Source of the DNA: Clostridiales bacterium
GTDB lineage: Bacteria > Bacillota > Clostridia > Lachnospirales > UBA12420
Length of the DNA: 30,814 nt
Reading direction: 5' to 3'
NCBI GenBank assembly: GCA_003452395.1
Contig: DMOI01000040.1
Coordinates: 97,872-128,685, forward strand
Shown: piece after piece, positions 8,738-16,488 of the stretch
How the letters are laid out: every line of letters starts with the position of its first letter
Numbering within the stretch: position 1 is the first letter of the stretch
Program-made: the position numbers and the translations under genes
Notes under the pieces: model-generated
The model's input: the letters and a program-made list of their open reading frames with translations, nothing else
The model's database searches: none
Told to the model about the DNA's origin: nothing

Positions 8738-9289
8738 TTAATTCGCAACCTTCACCATTGCATGCCTCATTACTTTTTCTCCATAAGTATATCCTTTTTG
8801 AAATACTTCTATGACTTCATTTTGTCCATAATTTTCATCTTCGACATGCATAACTGCATTGTGTATATTCGTGTCAAATGGTTTATTCAATGCATCAATT
8901 TCTTCAACACCTATACCTTTTAGGGTATCATTAAATTGATCATATATCATTTTTATACCTTTAAGTATTGAGTACTCTTTTACTTCTTCTTCACTAATAT
9001 CTTTACTTATTTGTGCCATTGCTCTATCTAGATTATCAATCATTGGTAATATTTTGCCTACTGTCTCCATAACTCCAATATCATACATTTCTGATTTCTC
9101 TTTTATAGTTCGTTTTCTAAAATTATCAAACTCAGCCATGTTTCTTTGATATTTGTCAAGATTACTAATACACTCTAACTCTTTTTCTTCTAATTTTCTC
9201 TGTAACTCAATTATTTCTACTGTTTCTATAATACCTTCTTCTCCAAATTTTATTTCTTCATCTTCATTTTCGATTTTCTTTTCTTTCAT
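8738..9289 (-). CDS. grpE: Nucleotide exchange factor GrpE
   Basis: Releases ADP from DnaK. The 183 residues show the expected layout: an acidic start (MKEKKIENEDEE), a long coiled coil with the family signature (NMAEFDNFRKRTIKE), and a C-terminal beta domain (FDTNIHNAVMHVEDE...VFQKGYTYGEKVMRHAMV). The ATG is preceded by AAGGAAGGAG. It starts 30 bases after the hrcA stop, so both genes share the CIRCE-controlled promoter. Confidence 0.97.
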   Translation of the reverse strand: MKEKKIENEDEEIKFGEEGIIETVEIIELQRKLEEKELECISNLDKYQRNMAEFDNFRKRTIKEKSEMYDIGVMETVGKILPMIDNLDRAMAQISKDISEEEVKEYSILKGIKMIYDQFNDTLKGIGVEEIDALNKPFDTNIHNAVMHVEDENYGQNEVIEVFQKGYTYGEKVMRHAMVKVAN

Positions 9290-9319
9290 ATTTTTCTCCT
9301 TCCTTTGTGTTTTTAATTT

Positions 9320-10339
9320 TCATAATCCATTTACCTGTTTTATTAAACCACTTAGTAATGCTACTGTGTTTAAGTAATCCATTCTTGTTGGGCCAAGTAT
9401 AGCAATAGTACCATACATGCTGTTATTTATGTTATACTTACCACTGACGATACTACATTGATCTACCTGAGAAAAACCGTTTTCAGAGCCTATACGGACC
9501 ATTATTTTACCACTATCCATCTGAAATACATTTAATATTTTTAATATCCCATCTGACTCGTCTAAAAACTTCATCATATCTTTTGCTTTTTCTAAATCGT
9601 TAAATTCAGGAAAATCAAGAATATTCTTCATCCCAGCAACATAGCAATCCTGTTTATCAATACCTTTTATGGTATTTGCAATAACGTCTAGAATCGGTGC
9701 AAGTATGTTTTTATAGTCTACAAGTTCTGTCCCCACTCTATGAATAAGTTCTATGTTTATATCCTGTAAAGAATGATTTACAAAGTTTTTATTTAATATT
9801 TTTGAGATTTGATCAAGCTTTTCTTGAGTAACGGCCACACTCGATTTAAAAATGTGATTTCTTACGATATCTTTATTTATAACCAACACCAAAAGCACAC
9901 TGTTCTCATCGATGTTTATTAATTGTATATACTTAATAGTTGATTTTTCGGAATGTGGTTTAGTAACTATTACAGCATAAAGAGTATTTTGGGAAACGAT
10001 CCTTGCTATCCCTCTTATAAGCTCATCAGGATTATCAATTTTAGATCTCAAAATGTCTTGAATATTTGATATTGGTGCTTTGTCTACCTGTTTTTGTTTC
10101 ATCAGTTCATTTACATAAAGTCTGTAGGCTTTCTCAGATGGAACTCTTCCCGCAGAAGTATGTGGTTGCAGAAGTAAACCGAGTTCTACTAAACCTGCCA
10201 TTTCATTTCTTATTGTTGCTGGGCTCACACCCATATCATACTTTCTAACAATAGTCCCTGAACCAACCGGCTCGGCATTTTTGATGTAGTCATCAATAAT
10301 AGCCATAAGGATTTTTACTTTCCTGTCATCTAAAACCAC
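9320..10339 (-). CDS. hrcA: Heat-inducible transcription repressor HrcA
   Basis: Repressor of class I heat-shock genes that binds CIRCE and depends on GroE for activity. About 339 residues from the start proposed here: an N-terminal winged helix (DDRKVKILMAIIDDYIKNAE, PVGSGTIVRKY, SPATIRNEMAGL, AGRVPSEKAYRLYV) and a C-terminal GAF-like part ending PTRMDYLNTVALLSGLIKQV. I place the start at a GTG (10339) with AGAGG ten bases before it. An ATG eleven codons earlier (10372) lies inside the CIRCE loop and only about 15 bases from the predicted transcript start, so it is unlikely to be used. First gene of the hrcA-grpE-dnaK operon and autoregulated through the operator. Confidence 0.96.
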   Translation of the reverse strand: MVLDDRKVKILMAIIDDYIKNAEPVGSGTIVRKYDMGVSPATIRNEMAGLVELGLLLQPHTSAGRVPSEKAYRLYVNELMKQKQVDKAPISNIQDILRSKIDNPDELIRGIARIVSQNTLYAVIVTKPHSEKSTIKYIQLINIDENSVLLVLVINKDIVRNHIFKSSVAVTQEKLDQISKILNKNFVNHSLQDINIELIHRVGTELVDYKNILAPILDVIANTIKGIDKQDCYVAGMKNILDFPEFNDLEKAKDMMKFLDESDGILKILNVFQMDSGKIMVRIGSENGFSQVDQCSIVSGKYNINNSMYGTIAILGPTRMDYLNTVALLSGLIKQVNGL

Positions 10340-10356
10340 ACCATCACATCCTCTTG

Positions 10357-10383
10357 TTAGCACTCTACTCATCTGAGTGCTAA
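10357..10383 (-). promoter_or_regulatory. CIRCE operator (HrcA binding site)
   Basis: Perfect consensus: TTAGCACTC, nine-base spacer, GAGTGCTAA. It lies directly downstream of the -10 box and covers the predicted transcription start, as expected for HrcA repression of hrcA-grpE-dnaK. Confidence 0.97.
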
Positions 10384-10387
10384 TTAT

Positions 10388-10416
10388 TTTATACCACGAT
10401 TTGGAGCTTTTGTCAA
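10388..10416 (-). promoter_or_regulatory. Sigma-A promoter of the hrcA operon
   Basis: Minus strand: TTGACA (10411-10416), 17-base spacer, TATAAA (10388-10393). The start point would fall at the edge of the CIRCE element. Confidence 0.9.
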
Positions 10417-10445
10417 TAGAGAAAATTAAAAAATTTTCAAAAATT

Positions 10446-10488
10446 AAAAAGAAGTATAGAGTTAAAATATAAATCTATACTTCTTTTT
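10446..10488 (-). terminator. Strong terminator after the cyclophilin gene
   Basis: Perfect 15-bp inverted repeat (AAAAAGAAGTATAGA / TCTATACTTCTTTTT, loop 13). The A- and T-rich ends let it act in both directions; it ends the tsaE-to-cyclophilin unit just before the hrcA promoter. Confidence 0.85.
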
Positions 10489-10512
10489 AGTTTTAATTAT
10501 TTTTGAATACAT

Positions 10513-11277
10513 TTATTCTCCATACTTCTCAATCAATATTCTCTCCATAATCACATCCACAACTGGCTTATCGAAATCATCTACTTTTACTTTTGCTATG
10601 TTGTCTACGATGTCCAAACCTTCAAAAACTTGCCCAAACACTGTGTGTTTTCCGTCAAGCCATGGAGTTCCACCATGTTCTTTGTATGCGTTAATTATTT
10701 CTGCTGGAACACCCTGTTTTGTATATGCATCTACTAAATCATTGTTAACTGTGGTTGCTTGCACTATAAAAAATTGACTTCCATTAGTATTAGCTCCTGA
10801 GTTTGCCATTGATAAGGCACCCCTAAAATTAAGTGCATTTTGTGTAAATTCATCTTCAAATGGTTTTCCCCATATACTTTCCCCACCTGTTCCATCACCT
10901 TTTGGATCTCCACCTTGTACCATAAATTCTTCCATAACACGATGAAATTTAAGATTATCATAATATCCTTCCTTAGCATGTGTAACAAAATTTTCTACAG
11001 CCTTTGGTGCAAACTGTGGGAATAACCTTATTTTAATGTTCCCCATGTTTGTTTTAATTATTGCGATTTCTTCTCCTACTACTGGTTTTTCAAATTGTGC
11101 TAATGTCATATTTGTCTTTTCCTCCCCAATACTGTTTTTGTTATTTCCTTCCTGCCCTACTTGTTCTATACTTTTAGCTTGTTCGATATTTTGCTTTTTC
11201 ATTTCCGCTACATATTCTGGATTACTACATCCAACAAGTAACGTGCAAAGTGCTACGATAGAAATTAATTTTTTCAT
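10513..11277 (-). CDS. Lipoprotein peptidyl-prolyl cis-trans isomerase, cyclophilin type
   Basis: Speeds proline isomerisation during folding of proteins outside the membrane. The 254 residues begin with a lipoprotein signal (MKKLISIVALCTLLVGC) whose lipobox LVGC points to lipidation of C17. A short polar linker follows (about 18-65). The cyclophilin domain covers about 68-250, with IKTNMGNIKIRLFPQFAPK, the active-site region FHRVMEEFMVQGGDP, GALSMAN and GSQFFIVQ. The ATG has AAAGGAG upstream. It is last in the run from tsaE, 42 bases after the HAD gene. Confidence 0.93.
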   Translation of the reverse strand: MKKLISIVALCTLLVGCSNPEYVAEMKKQNIEQAKSIEQVGQEGNNKNSIGEEKTNMTLAQFEKPVVGEEIAIIKTNMGNIKIRLFPQFAPKAVENFVTHAKEGYYDNLKFHRVMEEFMVQGGDPKGDGTGGESIWGKPFEDEFTQNALNFRGALSMANSGANTNGSQFFIVQATTVNNDLVDAYTKQGVPAEIINAYKEHGGTPWLDGKHTVFGQVFEGLDIVDNIAKVKVDDFDKPVVDVIMERILIEKYGE

Positions 11278-11319
11278 AGTTATTCTCCTTTAATTTTAGT
11301 TTTAGATAATACACTTCAA

Positions 11320-11949
11320 CTAAGTAATTATCTCATATAATTCCTCCATAGAGTCAATTACATATTTCGGCAAATAATCTAATTTTTCCGAAAAAGGTTT
11401 GTACATGCAAAAGTCTATGCCCATCTTTGTACTAGCAATAAGGTCCAGATTTGTATCTCCTATAGACAGGGTTTCTTCTTTATTTATATTATATTTGTTC
11501 ATAGTATAAATAAACATATCAGTACTTGGTTTTACCTTCATTGTAGGGTTTACAAAGGTAATTTCTTCAAAGTATTTTAATAAGTCATACCTATTTAAAA
11601 AAAATATTATACTATCACTTCTATTACTTATTATATAATTTTTATATCCCTTACTAATTATATATTTACACACTTCTATTGCATTTTCAATAGGTTTTGC
11701 TATATTTACATATTCTTCTGTTCGTTCCTTTTTCCAATATTCTTCGTAAAAATCTTCTGTAGTTATATTGTATTTTTCTTTATAATACCGAAGAACATGT
11801 TTTGCAGACTGTTCTTTTAACATTTTGAGTATCATATCCATGTCTTCATTTATACCGTGCTCTAGAAGTATATCTTTGTGCAGCTTTACTATCATAGGAT
11901 AAGTGTCAAATAAAGTTCCATCAAAATCCCATATAAAATGTTTATACAT
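11320..11949 (-). CDS. HAD-superfamily phosphatase
   Basis: Small-molecule phosphatase, 209 residues. HAD motifs are clear: motif I DFDGTLFDTYP (nucleophile aspartate in WDFDGTLFD), motif II IISNRSD, a conserved lysine in VKPSTDMF and motif IV SIGDTNLDLIAS. The helical cap between motifs I and II resembles phosphoglycolate-phosphatase-like members. The substrate cannot be told from sequence. The ATG has GGGAGG upstream, and the gene sits between the coiled-coil membrane protein and the cyclophilin. Confidence 0.88.
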   Translation of the reverse strand: MYKHFIWDFDGTLFDTYPMIVKLHKDILLEHGINEDMDMILKMLKEQSAKHVLRYYKEKYNITTEDFYEEYWKKERTEEYVNIAKPIENAIEVCKYIISKGYKNYIISNRSDSIIFFLNRYDLLKYFEEITFVNPTMKVKPSTDMFIYTMNKYNINKEETLSIGDTNLDLIASTKMGIDFCMYKPFSEKLDYLPKYVIDSMEELYEIIT

Positions 11950-11980
11950 AAATGCCTCCCTATTTAATCTTAAATATTTG

Positions 11981-13138
11981 TTACTGCGTTAACTCATCTA
12001 ATTCTTTAAAATATGAATCAATAATTCCTCTTATTAATTTTTGATCTGTTTTATCTTCTTTTTCCATTTGATTTAATGATTCCTTTATTTTTGATAGTTC
12101 CTTGTCCATAGTTTCTATTTCACCTTTTATTATATTTACTTTGTGTTGTAAATCATATTTTAACCTTATTTTTTCTTTTATATTTGAAATTAATTCTATC
12201 ATGTTAATATCTTCATCAAATATTATTTCTTTGCTTGTTAGTACCTCTTGAAGTTGCTCTTCGATATCAAAAAATTGGTGGAATACTTTATTATACTGAT
12301 ACTTTTTATCTAGTGTTTCTTGATATTTATCCCACTCATATTTAAGTGCTTCTGCAGAACGTGTATTAAATTTTTTGTATTTGTAATCTAACAAGTTAGT
12401 TACTTCTACATATTTTAATTTAACTTTATTAGATAATTTTATTTCTCGTGCTTGTAGTTGTCTATATTTTACTAGGTCCTTTTCAAGTTTATTATTGAAT
12501 ATGTATAACCACGTACTCCAAAAAATGACTACAACAGTTGTTATCGAAGCTGGCATTACTACACTTTCTTTCATTATTGAAAATAAAATAACAAAGATAA
12601 TAACAACTAACGACACAGAAAATATTGTAAAATGAAATAATGCCCTAACTATCTTAAACGCTCTTTCTGTTTGTTCGAAATTTTGAAGTATTTCTTCTTT
12701 TTCACTTCTTAAACAATCCATATCTTTTTTTACTATTAGTTGTTCTTTCTCTAATTTTTTTATTTGAATTATCTCATTATCTATATCCTGATATGAATAG
12801 TGTGATAAATGCTCATATTTTTTTCCATATTCTAGTAAATGATTCTTTAAATTTTCCCTATTTTCTTTCAATTTAGCATAGTCATGCATTAATTTATCTA
12901 TTTTTTTAATTGTATTATCATCAATCTTTTCATATACATCAATACTCTTTAAAGTTTCTTTATAATGATTTAATGTATGGATTCTTTTGGTTCGCATTTT
13001 TGAAACCTGTATAGATTTTTGACATAGTTTTTCCACATAAGAAAGTTCATCAAAAACAGTAGATTCCTCAGCTTTTTCTTCTACTTCACCAATATTATCA
13101 TTTTTAAATTTATTCTTTATTGAGTCTAATATACTAAT
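11981..13138 (-). CDS. Coiled-coil protein with two central membrane helices, unknown function
   Basis: About 385 residues from the start proposed here. It begins (M)SILDSIKNKFKN, has long charged helices likely to form coiled coils (about 60-160 and 220-370), and two adjacent hydrophobic stretches near 167-188 (FHFTIFSVSLVVIIFVILF) and 195-213 (ITTVVVIFWSTWLYIF), giving a membrane hairpin with both arms on the same side. I know no family for it. Start: AAGGAG (13148-13153) is followed nine bases later by ATT at 13138, and no ATG, GTG or TTG stands at a proper distance. A GTG-started extension to 13219 lacks a ribosome site and has odd base composition. The ATT start is inference. Confidence 0.75.
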   Translation of the reverse strand: MSILDSIKNKFKNDNIGEVEEKAEESTVFDELSYVEKLCQKSIQVSKMRTKRIHTLNHYKETLKSIDVYEKIDDNTIKKIDKLMHDYAKLKENRENLKNHLLEYGKKYEHLSHYSYQDIDNEIIQIKKLEKEQLIVKKDMDCLRSEKEEILQNFEQTERAFKIVRALFHFTIFSVSLVVIIFVILFSIMKESVVMPASITTVVVIFWSTWLYIFNNKLEKDLVKYRQLQAREIKLSNKVKLKYVEVTNLLDYKYKKFNTRSAEALKYEWDKYQETLDKKYQYNKVFHQFFDIEEQLQEVLTSKEIIFDEDINMIELISNIKEKIRLKYDLQHKVNIIKGEIETMDKELSKIKESLNQMEKEDKTDQKLIRGIIDSYFKELDELTQ

Positions 13139-13246
13139 AAAAATCAACTCCTTGCAATACCTTGTGCGTGGATATATAATTCGTATGTGGTAGACTTCGC
13201 TGTAGTATGCTTTAGGCACGTAGTTTTTAGTATTTACAATCGTAAA

Positions 13247-13942
13247 TTACAAGTTTACTAACCTCGGTTTGAAATCTAAATAATCTGAAGATGCTAAAAT
13301 ATAATCAACCCTATTATAAACCCCTTGTAACCCATCTTTATAATATCTTTTGCCGTGCAAATGGCCATATATAACTTTTTTTACATTATATTTATTTATC
13401 AGTTCTATAAATCCTGATGTTTCTAGTTTATCATTTGTTGGAGGATAATGCAATAGTAGAATTATATATTCTGTATTTTTTTTACTAGCTGATGATAAAG
13501 CTAGCTTCAAACGTGCCACTTCTCGTTTGTATATTTTTTCATCCGCTTTGTTAAATTTATAGTCATTAGGGCATAGATATCCTTTAGTTGCACATATAGT
13601 TATATTATCTATCTCAAATATAGTTTCATTTTGTATAAAGAATATATTTTCATATAAATTATTTAATTTATACAGTGACTTCCACCAATAATCATGATTA
13701 CCCCTGGATATTACCTTTCTACCAGGAAGATTTGATATCTCATCTAAATCAGCCTTAGCGTCTTCTAAGCTTGTAGCCCATGAAGTATCACCCGACATAA
13801 GTACTATATCATTGTCCGTAACAATAGTCTTCCAATTATTTATTATCTTCTCTTTATGATTTAACCATTTTTCACCAAACAAATCCATATCCTTACCTGC
13901 GGCTTCACCAAAATGCAAATCCGATATAGCATATATATTCAC
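13247..13942 (-). CDS. Calcineurin-like metallophosphoesterase
   Basis: Two-metal phosphoesterase of about 231 residues. All motifs are present: ISDLHFG (D-x-H), SGDTSWA, SRGNHDYWW (GNHD), LLHYPP and YGHLHGKRYY (GHLH). The substrate is unknown. Start chosen at GTG 13942, which gives MNIYAISDLHFG with GGAGGTG six bases upstream; an earlier in-frame GTG overlaps that ribosome site. It lies 45 bases after the radical-SAM gene in the same direction. Confidence 0.9.
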   Translation of the reverse strand: MNIYAISDLHFGEAAGKDMDLFGEKWLNHKEKIINNWKTIVTDNDIVLMSGDTSWATSLEDAKADLDEISNLPGRKVISRGNHDYWWKSLYKLNNLYENIFFIQNETIFEIDNITICATKGYLCPNDYKFNKADEKIYKREVARLKLALSSASKKNTEYIILLLHYPPTNDKLETSGFIELINKYNVKKVIYGHLHGKRYYKDGLQGVYNRVDYILASSDYLDFKPRLVNL

Positions 13943-13986
13943 GCTAGTCACCTCCGTTCGTCATATTAACCCCTACCCCTCTCTAC

Positions 13987-14934
13987 TTATAGAGGGAAAT
14001 CCCTTAGTGCTCGTCCTCCTAAATAATTACAAAGTCTCCCTTGATATCTACCATCCTTCAACATCTGTTCCTCTATCTCATCTCGTATTTTCCACCAGCT
14101 TGTATACCAATTCACAAATACAGTGTTTTGTTTTGGTGCCCTACTTATAAGTCTTTGTAGAACAATTTTGGGTGACAAATACTCGAGAAACAGCATTACT
14201 CGCTTTTTATAATCATCAGCACTTATCATATCAAATTCTTTTTTATCATACATTTCTGAAAGCACTGTGTTTTTCACTATATATAACGAATGTAGTTTAA
14301 CAAAATCGATGCCAAGTGCTGATATGATTTTGGCCCCTTCTACGACATCCTCATCGTCGTCCCAAGGTAGGTTTAATATCATATGGGTACATACTTTAAA
14401 TCTGTATTTTTTTATGCTTAAAACTGCTTCTATATATTCTGCCAGAGTGTGACCCCTATTTATCTTTTTTAGTGTTTTATAATTTACAGTTTGTAAACCT
14501 AGCTCAATAGTTATATTTACATTGTGTTTATCTGCAGTACTCCTCAGAAAAACTAAATATTCTTCATTTATACAATCAGGCCTTGTAGATATGGCGATTT
14601 CTACTATGTTTTCCACTATAGCTTCTTTTATATACTTTTTAAATTTTTCTATAGGCAAATAGGTATTTGAAAAATTCTGAAAATAGGCTATATATTTATT
14701 TGCAGCGTATTTTTCACCAATGTGTTGCATATTTTTTGCGATCTGATCCTTAACAGACATATCATTTGACAAGCTCTCAAAACCTGTACCTTCTTCTCCA
14801 CAAAAAATGCATCCACCAGTTCCTACGCACCCATCCCTATTTGGACATGTAACAGGAATGTTAATGGGTAATTTGTAAACTTTCTCACCATATGTTTGTT
14901 TTAAGTAATCTGAATATTTATTATATTTTTCCAT
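13987..14934 (-). CDS. Radical SAM protein, YtqA/YhcC family (TIGR01212-like)
   Basis: Iron-sulfur enzyme that cleaves S-adenosylmethionine, about 315 residues. The N-terminus has the family signature CPNRDGCVGTGGCIFC, whose cysteines include the [4Fe-4S] ligands, then FQNFSNTYLP, ISTRPDCI and IELGLQTVN typical of this group. Its Bacillus relative YtqA is, to my knowledge, linked to wobble-uridine tRNA modification (MnmL); I infer a similar role. That would fit the neighbouring tRNA gene tsaE. Start chosen at ATG 14934 with GGAG eight bases before it; an in-frame start at 14985 would overlap tsaE by 35 bases. The stop codon sits in the loop of a small hairpin (CCCTCT/AGAGGG, 13977-13996). Confidence 0.9.
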   Translation of the reverse strand: MEKYNKYSDYLKQTYGEKVYKLPINIPVTCPNRDGCVGTGGCIFCGEEGTGFESLSNDMSVKDQIAKNMQHIGEKYAANKYIAYFQNFSNTYLPIEKFKKYIKEAIVENIVEIAISTRPDCINEEYLVFLRSTADKHNVNITIELGLQTVNYKTLKKINRGHTLAEYIEAVLSIKKYRFKVCTHMILNLPWDDDEDVVEGAKIISALGIDFVKLHSLYIVKNTVLSEMYDKKEFDMISADDYKKRVMLFLEYLSPKIVLQRLISRAPKQNTVFVNWYTSWWKIRDEIEEQMLKDGRYQGRLCNYLGGRALRDFPL

Positions 14935-14961
14935 TTTCAAGTCTCCATTTTCAATTTTCAA
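14934..14961. repeat. Heptamer array across the tsaE-radical SAM junction
   Basis: Four in-phase 7-base units on the plus strand: TTTTCAA GTCTCCA TTTTCAA TTTTCAA. Read on the minus strand they encode the last tsaE codons and stop, and supply the GGAG and the start region of the next gene. Same family as the array at 8709-8736. Confidence 0.75.
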
Positions 14962-15373
14962 TTGTAATTTTTCTATATTCCTCACCCTTACTTAAGTCTT
15001 TCTCTATATATATCCATATGGAATTTTTAGGTATTAGATTCTTTATCGTATCTGCCCACTCTATAACACAAATTCCTTTTTTATATAAATACTCCTCAAA
15101 ACCTATTTCCCACATCTCGTTCTCATCTACTATTCTATATGTGTCAAAATGATATAGGTTGAGGTTTACTCCTTCATATTCATTTACAATAGTAAATGTA
15201 GGACTAGTTATATTCTCATTTATGCGTAAAGCCTCTGCTATGCCTTTAGTTATTATGGTTTTTCCTACTCCAAGATCACCAACAAGACATATAACATCAT
15301 CTGGTTTTGCATTTCTCCCTATGTTATTTCCTATCATTTTTGTTTCTTCTGTGCTATATGTTTCACATATCAA
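14951..15373 (-). CDS. tsaE: tRNA threonylcarbamoyladenosine biosynthesis ATPase TsaE
   Basis: ATPase that works with TsaB and TsaD to install t6A at position 37 of ANN-decoding tRNAs. About 140 residues. Visible are the P-loop LVGDLGVGKT, ITSPTFTIVNEY, NLYHFDTYRI and the C-terminal IEWADTIKNLIP, all typical of TsaE. Start chosen at a TTG (15373) with GGAG eight bases upstream; a GTG three codons earlier overlaps the ribosome site. The 3' end lies in a heptamer repeat array. It is the first gene behind a consensus promoter, with a leader of about 27 bases. Confidence 0.95.
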   Translation of the reverse strand: MICETYSTEETKMIGNNIGRNAKPDDVICLVGDLGVGKTIITKGIAEALRINENITSPTFTIVNEYEGVNLNLYHFDTYRIVDENEMWEIGFEEYLYKKGICVIEWADTIKNLIPKNSIWIYIEKDLSKGEEYRKITIEN

Positions 15374-15406
15374 ATTACTCACTCCAGTCTATTTTGTATA
15401 TGTGAT

Positions 15407-15435
15407 ATTATACAATTTAAAAAAACATTTGTCAA
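15407..15435 (-). promoter_or_regulatory. Consensus sigma-A promoter of tsaE
   Basis: Minus strand: TTGACA (15430-15435), 17-base spacer, TATAAT (15407-15412). Both boxes match consensus fully. Divergent from the promoter at 15461-15489; the two -35 boxes are 25 bases apart. Confidence 0.9.
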
Positions 15436-15460
15436 TCAGACATTTTTTGTTATCCAGTTA

Positions 15461-15489
15461 TTGACATATGTCGAGTTTTGTTATATAAT
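15461..15489 (+). promoter_or_regulatory. Consensus sigma-A promoter of the mTERF-like gene, with palindrome
   Basis: Plus strand: TTGACA (15461-15466), 17-base spacer, TATAAT (15484-15489), fully consensus. The -35 box overlaps a 10-base perfect palindrome GACATATGTC (15463-15472) that could be an operator. Confidence 0.9.
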
Positions 15490-15513
15490 AAAAAAGTTGA
15501 ATGGAGGGATATT

Positions 15514-16488
15514 ATGGCAAGTTACGAAGAAATAAAGAAAAGAGAATCTCTTATTTTAAAATATTTTTTCTTAGATTACACCGGTACAAATGTTTCACAT
15601 GACTTTCATAATTTAGGTGTATTACACAAAAAGTTTGAAGGTTGTACAGAGAAAGAACAATCTATATTACTTAGTGAATTATCAGAACAAGATACATATT
15701 TATTAAAAGAATACCATTCGTTTTCTAAACTTTGTAAATCAGCTTCACGAATTGCATCATCTGAAAAATTAAGATTAACTTTTGATAATTTAATGAATCT
15801 TGGATGCTCAGATACCAATATACATGATATATTAAAACGATTTCCAACTATAATTTCTTCTGGTAACAAGATAAATAGATTTAGTGATTACTTAAGAGGT
15901 AAAGGTTTTAAAGAGCAAGATATTTTTTCTATTATTAGAATTAACCCACAAATTTCTGCCTATTCAGAAAAAACATTAGATGAATCATTTGACTCATTAT
16001 TAGAATACTTCTCTGATGCAGAAACAAAAAAAATTGTGACAGAATTTCCCAATTCTTTATCAGGTAATAAAGTTAGAAAAGATATAAAATTTCAGTTATT
16101 AGATCTTTACGACTTAAAACAACAGATCGTTGATAGGCCAAAAGATTTAATATGTGGAGTTAAAACAGTTGCCAGAAGAATTAATTTTTTAAGTAGCTAT
16201 ACTATCGATTTATCAGATAATAATATACAATCAGACATATTTAGTAGGCAAACCAAGTTTAATCAAAAATTTGGTATTAGTACAGAGGAACTATCATCCC
16301 ACTATTCGTATGTCCCTAATAAGTTAGTATCTTCAATAAAAGAAACTTATAATTCCGATTCATCATCTAGCGTAGAAAAAATATTTGAAACTCATTATGC
16401 TATCTTTGACGAGATTCTAACATTAGAGAAGTTTACACCTGTATATGCTAATACACCCGAAAATAATGAATCATGCCCTACTGCATAG
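15514..16488 (+). CDS. mTERF-like helical repeat protein, function unknown
   Basis: A 324-residue protein and the only plus-strand gene here. No signal peptide or membrane segment. From about residue 88 it has helical repeats spaced about 34 residues apart, each with a short turn and a proline: LGCSDTNIHDILKRFPTII (P111), GFKEQDIFSIIRINPQI (P145), DAETKKIVTEFPNSL (P179), LKQQIVDRPKDL (P209), and later FGISTEELSSHYSYVPNKL (P268). This is the pattern of mTERF proteins, nucleic-acid-binding regulators of organelle gene expression in eukaryotes. Binding of nucleic acid here is inference. The tail (about 305-324) is unstructured. Start chosen at ATG 15514 with GGAGGG upstream; an in-frame start at 15478 lies in the promoter. 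It could be an unrelated alpha-solenoid. Confidence 0.75.
   Translation: MASYEEIKKRESLILKYFFLDYTGTNVSHDFHNLGVLHKKFEGCTEKEQSILLSELSEQDTYLLKEYHSFSKLCKSASRIASSEKLRLTFDNLMNLGCSDTNIHDILKRFPTIISSGNKINRFSDYLRGKGFKEQDIFSIIRINPQISAYSEKTLDESFDSLLEYFSDAETKKIVTEFPNSLSGNKVRKDIKFQLLDLYDLKQQIVDRPKDLICGVKTVARRINFLSSYTIDLSDNNIQSDIFSRQTKFNQKFGISTEELSSHYSYVPNKLVSSIKETYNSDSSSSVEKIFETHYAIFDEILTLEKFTPVYANTPENNESCPTA

Noticed and set aside
13139..13219. 27-residue N-terminal extension of the coiled-coil protein from a GTG
   Set aside because: No ribosome site, composition unlike the gene, and a good AAGGAG lies inside it just before the ATT.
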